Of a DNA stretch of 64,000 nucleotides, positions 44,965 to 57,700 are shown one piece after another. The notes beneath the pieces were generated by a model. The model did no database searches, was not told the origin of the DNA, and saw nothing but the letters and a program-made list of their open reading frames with translations. The stretch lies in contig JAUGWO010000069.1 of NCBI GenBank assembly GCA_049724395.1, positions 1-64,000 of the forward strand, read 5' to 3'. The position numbers and the translations under genes were made by a program. Each line of letters opens with the position of its first letter. Positions within the stretch are counted from its first letter, which is position 1. The DNA is from Spongospora subterranea f. sp. subterranea (lineage: Eukaryota > Endomyxa: Phytomyxea > Phytomyxea > Plasmodiophorida).

Positions 44965-46590
44965 ATGGGAAGTCGACCGCCAGTATTTGAGTCGTCGGCG
45001 ACTGCATCGTTTGCCGGTCTTCACGGTGAGAAAAGTCGGCCCAGCGCTCACTCTGCCACACACGGCTTGATCGAATACGCGTCCGGGTCGAAACAGTATT
45101 CGACATCGGCGATCATGTCGCTCGAGTACAAGTCGATGACCCGTTCGAAGGACTGCCCGGGCGTCGCGGAACGGGGCCAGCACACGACCTCGGCGACGGC
45201 CCATCCGATCGCGGCAGACCATATCGTCCTCGGCCACGAACCCAATAATTGGCAAACGGAAACCAGTAGGCAGTTTATCGAGCGCGATCCGATCGTGAAC
45301 AATGGTGCTGTGGAGTCGGCCAGGGCGCCGAACACATCGCATCTGGTAGAGTTTTGTGTTTTCAAAGCGGGAATTTGTCGCCATGGTGTTGATTGTTCAG
45401 TAGGTTCTGGGGCAATATCCGGCTGAATGGAAATCGATGAATACCTCCCAGTTCAAGGAGCCGCCCAATCAATCCCGACCCCAAATTCCCAGGTTGAAGA
45501 TTGGGAATCCAATGAATACGCCGATCATGACTGAGAGGGAATCGGATAATACTTGGAACACGGCCAACGCATTGGCGTCGTCTCTTGCGGGTCCAGGACG
45601 CCCAACCCCAGCTCAATTGCCGGCCATACGACCACACAACTCTCTAAACACATCGGAGGATCGGCATCAGGATTTCACCACGACCAATAAGAAGTTCTTC
45701 AACGAGCGAGAGGGATTGACGGAAAGGGCGGTGATTAGAAGGGTGATTCCGACCAGGAATATCGTGTTTGGTGACGACCTTTCGTTGTACAAGACGAGCG
45801 CCGTTCAGAGTCTGTTCCCCGCCTCTGTCACACAATCTGCACGACGACATCATCATGATCCCGTATCGAGGTTCACGACAGCTGCCAGGACCGAACCGAC
45901 CGACTACCAAACCACATCATTGCACGATTTTCAACTGCCAGCTGTGAAAATTGGATCATATCGTTCGGCAAAATCGATCAACCCCAAAACCAGAACTCTA
46001 TCGTTCTTATCCGCTAATTCCGATACGGAATCGTGGCAATCAAATTCAGCAAGAAACTTCAACGGTAACCCACACGTTGAAGAAAACGTAGCCATAGTTG
46101 CTGAACCGACGAGAACAGATAAATCCGCCATGATGACCGAAGGTGAGCGGGATCTTGTCGGGCACATCGCAGCGACAACGAAAGGCCGGTTCGCTCGTGC
46201 CAGTTGGCCCCTTGATTGCGGCAGAAACTCGTCGTCATTCGACACCGAGAACATAAGCCAGTTCTGCCCCAAGGCGTTGGCTCCTGGCCAGGTCGCCATC
46301 AGTGCCAAAAAGAAGAGCGGCAAATCCAACATCAAGGTAACGTTTTCTGGGCAATTCGGCAACGTTGATCGGGTCGATAACGTAAAACGTGTGCGGTTAC
46401 CCAGTTCGGAGAGGCTCCGGTCGAGTACCAGACGCTATCGGCGGCGGCAAGCGCCATGTCGGCCGGGCCGACAATACCCCCGTTGCGGATGACAAAGGTG
46501 CACCACGCGAAGAGAAAGGTGGTGGTATTGGACCCGCCTATGCCCATATCAACCAGTAATATTATGAGTGCCGCATATAAAGATCAGTAA
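44965..46590 (+). CDS. Axonemal microtubule-inner-protein-like repeat protein
   Basis: Exons 44965-45345, 45404-46336 and 46405-46590 join in frame to 499 residues. Both introns remove stops exactly where the repeat pattern requires it. The protein is Ser/Thr/Asn/Arg-rich and predicted disordered. It carries a degenerate repeat of the form h-x-(L/F)-G-x-(D/E)-x4-(W/Y)-x-(S/T)-x5-F, for example HIVLGHEPNNWQTETSRQF, VLGQYPAEWKSMNTSQF, NIVFGDDLSLYKTSAVQSLF, FLSANSDTESWQSNSARNF and IKFGEAPVEYQTLS. Such GxD..Y.T....F modules are typical of cilium proteins bound to the doublet-microtubule lumen (SAXO/SPMIP/CFAP-type). The exact family is not identified. The opposite strand also has fairly long ORFs here; the repeats and splicing favour this strand. 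Confidence 0.7.
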
Positions 46591-46771
46591 TAAACGCGAT
46601 AATAAAAAATAAGTGAAGGTCAGCATACCCCTTCCGGGGACATAGGATACGATCATTACACCGAAATCTGGAAAAAATCCGTTTGGTATTTTCGGTTGAA
46701 TAACTACAGTTCGTTTTAGCCAATGTGGACTATAAAACAATAATCGTAATTCGTGACAGTCGCTTGGCATT

Positions 46772-46820
46772 ACAGGTGAAACACTTCAACGGTAAAAATT
46801 AAGTGTGTCACCTGTAACGT
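46772..46820. repeat. Short near-perfect inverted repeat
   Basis: TTACAGGTGAAACACTT and its reverse complement with one mismatch (AAGTGTGTCACCTGTAA), about 13 bp apart. The flanks GTCGCTTGGCA and GTCGCCTGGCA are direct copies. It could be a small MITE or a regulatory hairpin before the PPR gene. Confidence 0.5.
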
Positions 46821-47098
46821 CGCCTGGCACCATTTTAGACATTTATACGCTTTGACTTTTATAGTCAAAACCAATTCTACCGTCTTCGTCCCTTGAATAT
46901 ACCTGAGCCTGACCTTGATTTAACACAAATCCCCATGAACCAGATGTTGCGCCATACGCCAAATAAGTCCCAACATGGGCGTATCGTCAGCAAACTGCGC
47001 CAGTGGGGGTCACCTTATGGCACCGTGCCCCGGAGTTGCCGGTTCCGACTGACGATAAAGCGTCTGATAACCCCAGGGCTGTCAGTGCCTAAACGGGA

Positions 47099-48267
47099 AT
47101 GGCGTTGCGCCTATTGCTGCGATCCAGATACCCAAATGAGTTCTATGGCCGATCACTGAATAGCGCTTCAGCAAATGACTACCGAAATCCGTCAAGGTTT
47201 CTTGAGCGTTCTTACATCCGTGGACTGGTACGATCTCGTCGAACTGATCTTGTCTCAACGATCGTCGAATATTTTCCACATCCTGATACATATACACTGT
47301 GTTCGACGGTGACTGGGCTTTTGTCTCATCATCCTGATCAATGCATGGATTGGTTTTTGCTAATGAATAGAACCGTACCCGTTCAAGCTGCTCATCCCGC
47401 TTTTCCTGGAGCAGTCACGAATGCACTCTCATTTCATCCCGGTCAGACATTTGCATGCCGGAAAGTTGCTGGTCTGACAAAATCTCCCCTAACGCGTCTT
47501 ATGGCCAACAGTATCATGCGCTGCCTGTCGTATGAAGGTGATGTGGACGCCTGCAGGGAATGGCTCCAAGAAATGCAACGTCTCGGATTTCGCCCTGACG
47601 CCATTACCTACTCTCATGTGATTCGGGCATATGGCCTCAATAACTATCTCCAAGAGTGTCGCCGTTATTTGTCGCTAGCAAACGCGCACGACAGATCACA
47701 TTGGCGTCTGCGCGTGGCGCATAATCAAATGCTTCTGGCGCTGTTGAGATACGGCCATGTTCACGAGGCTGAACAACTCACTATTGATATGAAGCGCCGA
47801 CAAATCGGCCTGGACGCGCGACATCGTTGAATATTCTGGTTATTGGATTGGCTCGATGGAACGGTGGCGACATGTTCCTGCAATTATGGAACGATAGGCT
47901 GCGGTTGTTACATGACCAATCAGAGTCCCTGTCTCCAAGGTTACTTGGCGCTCTATCGAAGTACTTCATCGCCAGTGATGGGTCGACACTTCCTCTATTC
48001 AATGCGACTTCGTATCGTGTACCGGTTCCTTGGCTGGTTCTGTTACAGTTCGCCACGCTCCTGTCTGATCGTGGCAAATACGTTGCTATGATAGCCGAGG
48101 AGTTACGTTCGCGGGGTATCCAACCGACGCAGGAGTGCCAACTCATTATTGATGGAAAGGATCAACGGTTCCAGCCCGCTCCAATTGCAATCATGTCGCG
48201 CCTAAACAATCTCCTGCTGTCAAGTGAATCAAGCAAGATAGATCGTCATTCCATCAACTATATATAG
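47099..48267 (+). CDS. Pentatricopeptide-repeat protein, probably mitochondrial
   Basis: Two open stretches, 47099-47830 and about 47880-48267, belong together. The junction near 47815-47900 is probably a short intron but was not resolved. The N-terminus MALRLLLRSRYPNEFYGRSL is a good mitochondrial presequence. The body has helical 35-residue modules of PPR style: NSIMRCLSYEGDVDACREWL, MQRLGFRPDAITYSHVIRAY (with the FRPDxITYxxxIxAY signature) and HNQMLLALLRYGHVHEAEQL. Later a further module reads ATLLSDRGKYVAMIAEELRS and IQPTQECQLI. Such proteins bind organelle RNA in its maturation or translation. The target is not predictable. Confidence 0.7.
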
Positions 48268-48421
48268 CATATCATAACATATTTATCGAAACAATGCTTT
48301 TCATCTATTCACCAAAACAGTGATTTTTCCATTTGTTGGGGAGCAAAGGGACCGATGCGCGCGTGCCATCACCTTTCTACTCAAAACGGCGCCGTACAAA
48401 TATATCAGAAAAAATTACAGT

Positions 48422-49819
48422 ATGCTGCTGAGTCTTGTGCCTGAGGAAGATGTACTGAGCAATCCTCTTGCGATAGCCATTGGTCAATCTCCAAAATATG
48501 TCCAATCCTTATATATGGGTAAGCAACGTATTACGCGGATCGGGAACTTCGCAAGATTTGTAAACCTGAACGTTTTGTATTTGAATGATAACCGCCTGTC
48601 GGTTATCGACGGGCTTGAATCTTGCGTCCGCTTGAAAGAACTCTTTCTGCAAAATAATCGCATCACATCGATCGCCGGAAAATCAATCGCCTCTTTGCGG
48701 TATATGACGAAGCTTAATTTGTCGAGGAATCGACTGAAGAATCTCTCGGAGACGTTGCCGTTTTTGAGACATATGAAGCAGCTTGAAGAACTTGGTTAGT
48801 AATGCCAGGAATTTTGTTCAAACAATAACTTTGACGTGCAAGATCTGTTTGGCAATCCGCTCTCCGAAGAACAGCACTACAGACTGCTTGTTATTCACGC
48901 GCTGAAATCAGTCACTGTTCTTGACCGGATTCGTAAGCGCAATGCATTAGATTTACAAACCTGAGTTACGATGTCTTTTCTATTCAGCCGTCACAAAGCC
49001 TGAAATCGAGAAAGCCGATCGTCTGCATGTGGAACTAGTACGGTCCGGGCATTGTATTTCTGATTCTCATCACCCAGCAGCGCGACCTAACTTAGCGTTC
49101 GGGAAAAGATGGAACCTTAAACCAGAGGCGCCTCAGCAATATGGTCCCATATCGATGTTGTCAGCAAAGGTCATCGCTAAAGCCAAAGTCAGCATTCAAT
49201 GACTCGCTCAGAAATAGCCTTGACGTGACAATTTATTTTCAGAAAGTGGAACGGCAGCTGGCTCGGCGCCATCGTGATAACCTGTTGGCATTATACGGTG
49301 ATTGTGGTGAACGTCACTATCCGGAAAATTTTTCATTTCCTGTTCCACATCATCTGCGAACCAGTGGCAAATCTCACCAATTCTGGTCCCGGTTTGAACT
49401 ACATGAAATACTGGAAAAAGTCGTACAAGTTCACTTGTGGTTGCGTACGAAATTAACACTGTTGATTGCAGAAGTTTAATGATCGTTCTGGTTCTGTTCT
49501 CACACCGTCGTTGGTGAAAGATGTCATAAGCAACCTCGACATTGGACAGTTACCATCCACAGAATCGTTGAACCAGATGATATCCACTTGGCCACAGCAA
49601 AAAGCGGGGTCTGCTACTGAACAATGCATAGCCCTCCCTGCCTTGTTGGAACAGTTGTGCGATTTGAAATGGGGCGCCGTTGGCCCTGAGCAACTTATAT
49701 CATTGCGAGATCAACTGTATGCGAAGGCGAAAGTTGCTGTCACAAACGGAAAAGACTCTGACGGGTTAGTCAAATCAACTGAAGCTCTCGCCGTTGAACG
49801 TTTTTTACAAGAACGGTAA
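48422..49819 (+). CDS. Leucine-rich-repeat protein, axonemal SDS22-like type
   Basis: Exons up to 48794, then 48843-48932, 48988-49169, 49243 to about 49425, and 49478-49819; the first four joins are in frame. Four to five SDS22-type repeats lie near the start (YVQSLYMGKQRITRIGNF, LNVLYLNDNRLSVIDGLE, LKELFLQNNRITSIAGKS, MTKLNLSRNRLKNLSETL). The LRR cap LFGNPLSEEQHYRLLVIHAL with SVTVLDR follows. The C-terminal half has helical segments (VERQLARRHRDNLLALYGD; SLVKDVISNLDIGQLPSTES) that could form a degenerate EF-hand-like pair. LRRs of this kind with an LRR cap are common in flagellar proteins (LRRC72/LRRC49-like), which fits the neighbours. The start is uncertain; the exon stays open upstream to about 48320. 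Confidence 0.75.
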
Positions 49820-49935
49820 TAACTAGTATTTGCCCAAACTGCAGTTTTAATGATACAATTTATTTAAAGAGAATTACAGTGAAGAAACCGAAATGACTGA
49901 TTGATACATTGACCATGATGATGGGATGACCATTC

Positions 49936-50898
49936 TTAACGCCTCGCCTCGGTTTGGATACCCGGCCGCGTTGATAAGCCCATCGAGGCATCGATGACGG
50001 AACCGTGGAATATTCGACAGGAGCTCTGCGTGGTAAGAAACAGCAAAGCGGCGGCAATTTCTTCGGGTTCAATCAGCCGTCTCTTGGGAAATTTCTGGAT
50101 AAAATCGTCAACTTTGGCGCCGATTTTGTCTAAAGTACTTTTGCGAAACATGTCGGTGATTGTTGCTCCTGGAGAAACACAAAGTACATCGATATGGTCG
50201 TAGATATGCTGAGCAGCCAGGTGCCGTGTTAAATATCCAAGAGCCGCCTTTGACATGAGATCAGCTGGACAATACTCAGGAAATACCGCACAGGAAGAGC
50301 CACCAACAGATCCGATCATGATGCACACGCATCGCGATGGTCCAACCATCAAGGGGATCATAGAATTGGTGATCCATAATGGTCCTAAGGCGTTTACGCG
50401 CATAAGCGCCTCATCCTGCCAAGCACGGCCCAAGACATCTTGAATATCGAGGTCGTCATCTTTCCTGACGGGCTTGGACAGAACGGGAGACACGTTGTCG
50501 TATGTTCTTACGGTTTCGGATCCGAGGGCGGCGTTGTTGATCAACGCGTGTAGAGTACTGCCGTTTAACCATTCTTTGACCTGTCGATACCTACAGACAA
50601 TATCCATGACTCAGCAAGTAAAACATAATTTTAAACAAAAAGAACATGAGTTATCCTACAGATTTGAGATACATTCAAGGTTTCCTTGATCGCAATATAC
50701 AGCATGAGTATTGTTAGGGTATTTTGCGATGAGCGAATCGGCTCCAGCCTTATTCTTGAGATAAGTGAACAAGACTTGATGCCCCGCCTCTGCAAATTCT
50801 TGCACCACCGACCGTCCAATACCGCTACTGCCCCCAGTTATCACAACCCTAAGGGAGGTATCTCGTGAAAATCCTTCCTTGCACGAATTGCCCGACAT
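49936..50898 (-). CDS. Short-chain dehydrogenase/reductase with altered YxxxK motif
   Basis: Exons 50898-50660 and 50590-49936 sum to 894 nt, 297 residues in frame across a 69-bp intron. Rossmann signature near the start: VVITGGSSGIGRSV (TGxxxGIG). The structural motif LINNAA (NNAG-like) is near residue 100. The substrate loop has IGSVGGSS with the expected Ser. Where the catalytic Tyr-x3-Lys is expected, the sequence reads EYCPADLMSKAALGYL: the Lys is aligned, but the residue four before it is Asp and the only Tyr is eight before. PGATITDMF follows at the usual place. It is probably a cytosolic NAD(P)-dependent oxidoreductase or a non-catalytic relative. No organelle signal. It converges with the LRR gene. 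Confidence 0.85.
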
Positions 50899-53390
50899 CG
50901 ATTGAGAACCAAATCGACATTCATTCGGTCAAGGTCGCAACCTTAGCCGGTGCACAGTGGCGAACGACCACTGTGTGACTGCCATTTGCCTGTTGTGTGG
51001 CTGGCTTCAGACAAACGTTACAGTACCATGCCTGAGAACCACAAGTGTTCAAGGAAGGGTTGGAAACTGTTGGCAAAGTCCGGTAACGGTTAGCCGAACC
51101 GATAAGTTAACCGGTTGAAACAGTATCATTTACTCGTCGAATATTTTTAATGTTGTACAGTGACACCTGGCACGCAAGCTATTCCAAAATCGCGGATTCA
51201 TCATCACCGAGATGCTTTTTCGCTGAGGTTGGCCTCGGTCGCCACGAACAGTATCGCGAATACCTGGAAATGAAGATTAGTTATGGTCGCGAGCAAGTTG
51301 TCGGGCAAGCATTCATAAGGGAGAACCTAATTTTACCTCGTGTTTTGAACTCACAATGGGGAATTGTTTACCAAATCGACTGAAAATACGCGACGATGTG
51401 CCTCTATAGCCCCCATTATTTACGAACAGTTGCTCCGATTCTCTGAATCGTTGGTCGTGTACTGTGGCAGTACAAAACGACGTTAATCTCATGCTAATAC
51501 ATCAATCTACAGTTGAATTCTACATTTGACGCTTCTACGTAAGCATACCTACGCCATGCTCGTACTATGCATACATTTTATCATTCGACCGAAGAAATGT
51601 ATTGCTGAATTCCGACGGAACATTTGGATCTGTTTAGCTGTAATTGTTAACCATGAAACACGCCGTAAAATGCGCTTTCGCGTTTATCAAAGAAATTGAC
51701 GTGTTGGAAACCGTTATGTTGATCGACAGCCTGAGTATCGACTATGTACTTATTTGAGCGATGCTATGAGGCGACAGTAACATTTGAAACACCGAATGAG
51801 GACTATCTCCAAAATGCTGCATTGCTCAGAATCTCAGCGAATTATCGAGACCCGGCCCAATATTCGACAGAGAAATGCGCATTCGCAATTTGAGCAATGG
51901 TGCGCTAACAACGACTTCTCTGATGGTATCACGGTGTGACGCGGGAACACTTGCAATTTCATCTGGATTAGAAAATCTTTGACAATAATTCAAGGAGGAG
52001 ATCAAGGACGATAAAAACATTTGGCGTTGTTCACTGTCATGGTTATACGGCTGCGGTAGTCGGTCTCTGGCGTCGCAAACCGCTATGAAGATGGACTCCC
52101 ATCCGAATCCGCGTGGTTCGCACGTTGAACGTTTGCTGAAGAATGCTGACTAAAGTAGGCGTTTCTTGATGCAATGATCTTTCTCGTCTCTTAGACCCAT
52201 GCCTTTTTCGATGTCGACACCGCCTGTGCAGCCTTTCAATTTTCCCTCCTTGTACGGCGAAGCAGGGCCCAGTCCTCGCAGCCCAGACTCTCGCGCGCGA
52301 AAGACTGGGACTGTGGCCGGTCGACACTTCCAACAGCGTCGTCTTGCCATGATGTCGACCCAAGGACACACAATTGTGGACCCGTGGCGTTCACGGCAGC
52401 GTTATTCAGCAATTCTTACCTCTTATCACCTTCGGGAGCCCATTTTTAAAACGCCATGCGAGTATCAGAATAATCCTGATGGATTCCAGCGGTCCCGAAT
52501 AAATTCTCTTCCTTGATCGGTCCGAAGCACTTAAACGGTTTGTCGAGATAGGCGTTCGAATATTCTGACAATCGGCATCGTGTGTCGTTCTGTTTCTGAC
52601 TTCTTTGGCTAGGTTCACAGTTGCCGCGAATCCTGAAAGCGTGATCGACCCATATGACCAACTATCATTAAGGTCGTGAATTCCGATCGGAAACGATTGC
52701 AAATCGGCGCCGCTCACTTAAGCTGGTCGTATGTTTATTCCGGGTACGTTTCTGTTGGCGCCGGTGATGTTTTCAGATTCGCTTAGATGCAAATCCTATA
52801 TTTACACTTAGTCGCACGGAAGTCAGAAACAGAACGACGGCACACGATGCCGATTATCAGAAGATTCCTATCTGGACAAATCGTTTAAGTGTTTCGGACC
52901 GATCAAGGAGGAGAAGATTCGCAGGCCATCGACTATCCGGTGACGGTTCATCCTTGACAATACTGAGTCGCGCAGTCGCTCTCGCGTGACCTCCACGGAG
53001 ATTTCAGTACCGTACTTGGTTTGGCGGAAACCAACTGCTGGCAGGCTGGCAGCTGCTGCCTGTGCAAGTCCACATAAAACAACCCTCGTCGAAATGATCC
53101 GATCAACAGGACCTTACCACCCTGATGAACATTCTTGGATGATCTAGCGGTCTCCTGGTGCACCGCGCCAGCTCCGCCCTGATCGCGAATAAATTCGCGA
53201 CCGCATCGGGGGCACCCCCGACTGTGATCGTGACATAGCTCCCCGACGCCGTATGCAGCACACTCTCTCCGCGTCCGCGCTTTCATGCGACCTCCACAAA
53301 CTCCACCAATCGTTGGGCCGGTTGTTTACAAGATGAGCGGTGACTTCACTTGGTAGTGAACCTTTGGTAAGACTGTTCGGATGCACTAGC
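50899..53390. other. Gene-poor stretch with short inverted repeats
   Basis: No ORF here has a recognised motif. A 77-codon ORF at 51150-51383 (MLYSDTWHASYSKIADSS) is possible but unsupported. Around 52200-52520 and 52950-53290 both strands are open at GC-rich spots, with no decisive signal. An inverted repeat joins about 52510-52600 and 52833-52915 (TCGGTCCGAAGCACTTAAAC against GTTTAAGTGTTTCGGACCGA). Both arms encode the same peptide (EVRNRTT...HDAD), so one gene piece was duplicated in inverted orientation. Confidence 0.5.
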
Positions 53391-54111
53391 TGGAGGATCA
53401 GCATTCTTGGAGTTGGAAGAAGATGGATTCAAACCTGACGAGGAAAGGTTTTCAATCGCCGGAGGACAGTACAATTCGGAACGCATTGCTGATCACGCTG
53501 TGAAGATCTGATTTTTGTTTGGAAATCAAATCATGATCCCATCCTGTACGCTCTCAACGATCTCGGGGCTCAAAAAATCGATTGTTGCAGGATTATGGAT
53601 GGGTTTCGTATTGCTGACTTGTACTTGGATAATGGATACTGGAAGGTTGCAAGGGACCGTTGCTTGGGGGCAGTTTATCAGAACCCCGCATCAAGATTGA
53701 GAAAACTGGAAGAGCAAGTCTCACGAGCATGTAAGACATCTCGCATGCATCAGCGAGAAGGTATTATATATATATATGTGAATGTCAGCAATAGATCAAG
53801 AATTATGCCCAGGCTTCCCAACGACAATGTTTCGGAACTCAAATCCTGCACCCCCGTATAAGACAAAAGGGTCAAGTTTCGCCCGAGCATCACTCTTAAA
53901 TTCGGAGAAGAAACGAGCACAATGTAAACCTCAAGTTGAAAGTATATATGTCGCCGATATCGTGAACGAACGTACGAAACACGTTGCTCGATTAATTCAG
54001 CGGTTTCGAAAGCAGGCCTTATCACAGTCAGCGGGTCTGGCCCGGCTGCGGGAAACCATTCTTGATGGGCACCAGTATTTGGCCTCTAATCTGAAATCCA
54101 TAAATACATGA
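53390..54111 (+). CDS. Unknown protein, 3' exons of a gene with unclear start
   Basis: Three exons join in frame: one ending at about 53499 (FLELEEDGFKPDEERFS, preceded by an acceptor-like GGATCAG), a second at about 53573-53760 (MDGFRIADLYLDNGYWKVAR, LRKLEEQVSRAC) and a third from about 53813 to the stop at 54111 (VADIVNERTKHVARLIQRFR, ending SNLKSINT). The intron before the third exon contains a TA-repeat. The second exon resembles one helical hairpin of a TPR. The start exon and the family were not found. It could continue past 54111 by splicing, because the plus strand at 54137-54530 is again open (DHDINVVLGRNTATDEDQ). Confidence 0.45.
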
Positions 54112-54746
54112 ATTGAATTCGGAGTAAGAACAAAATGTGTGGGGTGACACAACTGTTCTCATCCATGAAATTGTGGACCACGACATCAATGTTGTTCTGG
54201 GCAGGAACACGGCGACAGACGAAGATCAGAGACACGTTGTTGAAATCTTAGGCAAGCAAGCCAAAAGCATAGTTTTTCCGCACACATACGATATTCCTGG
54301 ACATGTCGCCATCCAAATACCCATGAAAAGCCGATGCGCTCTACCTAACTTGGGAACACATGATCGTACGTCAAGACGGACAGAAGCTGAACTCCAACAC
54401 ATGGCGATCATGTTGGGATTGGTTCCAGTGTATCGTAATGGGGATTGGCCTCCATCATCGACTTGCACAACGGGCGACGAGTTCCGAGAGGCTCCGTCCG
54501 ATGTCGTCCGGTCTAACCGCGATTGCTAAAGTTGTGTCTGATCCGTAGGAGTTAGTTAGTTAGTACACATGTGTATGGCAGTGGCCGTGATCTATTGCCT
54601 TCGCGATCCAAGAGACGCAAATCGGTGCCGCTCCCATCTCTAACTGCACCTGATTTCGTGCTGGACCTGGAGTTGCTGGGGCCACAGGAACCCGTCGCAA
54701 ATATATTCAAGGGTGGTCGATCAAGGATTCTACGCGCCTGGGCAGG

Positions 54747-57700
54747 ATGTGGCCGTTATCCTGGAGCCGTAAGCCTCGAGAGAAGTTTTCACTAGAAAGC
54801 TTGAGGTATATGTGCTGTCTAACCATTCATCGTTCCAAGCGGTGACGCGGCCTCGGAATGCACAGATATCTATATGAAGATTTGCTAATGCATCCTGTAA
54901 TCGACGATAGCAACAAAGACGTCGTTGTTGAAACATTACGGTCAATCGCTGAAGTAATGATCTGGGGGTGATCAGCATAACGACCTTGTTTTCTAGTACG
55001 TCATACTTCGCATTTTGCAGAATTTTTCGATTTTTCGAAAGGTTGCCGAAGTTATCTTTCGAAACCCACTGAATTGTAGTTACCATGATTTTCTCATTTT
55101 GATTTTAGTTTCTTTTGTGAAAAAAACATCCTCTCTCAAGTCCTTCGAATCTTGGCGCAAAAGTTGGACCGCCAGATTACTGTTCAAATCCTGCAAACGC
55201 TGTCGATCATGATTCAAAATTTCACAAGGGAGACGTCCATGTATTATTTACTTTCGAATAACCATATTAATGCATTAATTATGCATTCTTTTGATTTCGG
55301 CGATGAAGAAGTGATTGCCTATTACATTTCTTTTTTAAAGACTCTCTCTTTGAAATTGAATAGTAGCACCCTCCAATTTTTCTTCAATCAAGCTGAAGGT
55401 CAATTTCCTCTGTATTCTCAGTCAATACAGGTTAGAATGCGGAATTAGAAGTTTTGTCTTCGTCTCATTCCTGTCTTAGTTCTTTCACCATCCGGAAGCT
55501 ATGGTCAGAATTGCAGTTCGCACTATAACGCTTAATGTCTATCAGGTTGATATTGGCTCCCAGTGACAGTTCATTTTCATTTTTACTAAGGGTTTAGGTC
55601 GATGATCCTGAATTGCGCCAATTCCTGTTGGATAAAAGCGCCATTCCGTACTTTTCCAACCTGGTTTGGTTTGTTCGGGATCAAATCGTAGAAATTGATG
55701 GGTGCGTTGAATCAGCTGCATATTGACAGGATCGTCATAAATCGACTGTTCGTTTGTTTAGTGTTGTCAGATCGCAAGCTCAATTAAACTCGCAGACACA
55801 AAGTTATTTAACGCGGTTGATAGATGTCCAGATTGATCAGTTTCACTATATAATGGACATTTTGCGCCTAAATATATCCGCTTTGAGCAAAGTCCTGGAG
55901 GATCAGCTTTTGATGCATCTGATAATTCCCGTTTTGATTGGCAGTCTGGCGGCGGACAAGGCGCCTCTTGCCTCTCAGCAAGTCGTCAGCATAAAGGTGG
56001 CGCTCTTCGTACTGTTCCAAATAGTACTTGTGTTTACCGACAGGTGGGGCTTTAACCCAGTTATCTTCCTGTACCGTTTTTCTACTTTTGCAAATCGTGT
56101 TTTGATGCCGTCCATCTCAGTACTACTTTTGTATAACTTAGGTGCTTGATCAATAGTGTGGTGTCGTGCTTGCTTCATGATCCTCTACCAGAAATATGTT
56201 CACAGATTATTGGCTGTGCAACCGATGAGTTCCCAATGAGGAATGCGAGTACAGCGCTTACCAATTTACTTTATGAACAAGTGATTAACGGTAATGAGGA
56301 AACACCTTCTTGTTCTAGCAATTCAATGGACTCCAACGTCGTACGCTCCACATTACTGTCGTCATGCTCGGATCCCAACCTGGCTCCGTTTGCATTTGCA
56401 GTTCTTCTGGCCCTGCTACGTAATCCTGAAGTTGATAGTGCACTGCTAGTCAGAGTGCGATGCTGTCCACAGAAAACTCTCAAACGAAAAAAGTTGTTAA
56501 ACGCGTTGCTCTCCAACGAAACGACTATCAACGCAGCTGACGTGAGTTTCTTCTGTATTTTTTGATATATTTCTGTTTGTCCATTGCTTGATTATCAGCT
56601 GAAACGCCGATTGCTGAGCGAGCGTCGTATAGGTGCAACCGGAAATTCATAACGACGAAACCGAACCTAGGTCAGATTCCCGGATGCGATATTTATCGAC
56701 GCTGCTCGAATCGCAGCAAAGCCAATCGCGACTAGATGTTGTGGAATACCCTGTGGATGTTGTTGATGCTGTTCTTACGTCGCTGGTTCCCACCGCATCT
56801 TTTGTAAGCATTCCATTCACATTACGTAGCGAAATCTATGATTTTATCTATATCTGGGTTTCAGATTTTTTGTGTTTATTGTTGTTTTTCCTAGGATACA
56901 TTGGACCTGGCAATGCAGCTTTTGATGGAGTTGGTCCATGTTGAACGCGGTGGACTCAACGGCGCCCATATGAGGAGTTTAGTCACAATTTTTAACAGCA
57001 CCGTAGACCTCATTTTTGCATCGGATGCATATAGAGAGTTCACAATTGGTAAACGAGTTACATTTACTCCATCATTGATAGAACTAGTATTGCTCTATTT
57101 CGTGCAATCTTGTCCTATGTGTTTTTATTCGCTGATCGGAATTGTTTTCGCGTCCAATGTTCTAATTTGTAACGTGTTGTACAGACACTGACGAAGACAC
57201 ATCTTCAATTGGCCATGCCGGCAATACGTTTATCGACGCATTTGAAACCGCTTGGTCACATGGTTCTTCAGCTAACGACTTGCTATCCATACTTGCTGAG
57301 CCATCGTCCCTACTGGGTCGAAGTTGTGAGGCTGGTCCAATAGTGGAGCCTGCGATTTCATCCGATCTTAGGCTCTTTGTTACGTTGAGGAAACTTTTAT
57401 CTAGTTTGCCACAAATCAAACCAGTAGGTCCACAGTGCTACACTTCAACCGGCGATATCAACATTGGTTATGTAGGCGTCGCTGGAGGCAATTTTTTTCC
57501 AACCGACTGTGTCTGTCAGGACTCGAATTACTCCAGAACAAGCACCGGTAATGTGTACCTTATACGATGTCGTCGATGGGCCCGCACGACGACTTGAGCG
57601 TGCAGTGCGTGTTGGCGTTTTAATTTTGGAAAGCGCCCTGATAGTTGTGCAAGGGCCCAGTCACTCTGTCCAAGTGTCTCTGCCGTTCTACAAAGTTGAC

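Noticed and set aside
44807-46547. Minus-strand membrane-protein-like ORFs
   Set aside because: They need several unsupported joins, while the plus strand closes in frame over three exons and shows a repeated motif.
54137-54529. 130-codon ORF as a separate gene
   Set aside because: No start context, no motif and overlapping open frames. It may be an exon of the preceding unknown gene, so it is not called on its own.
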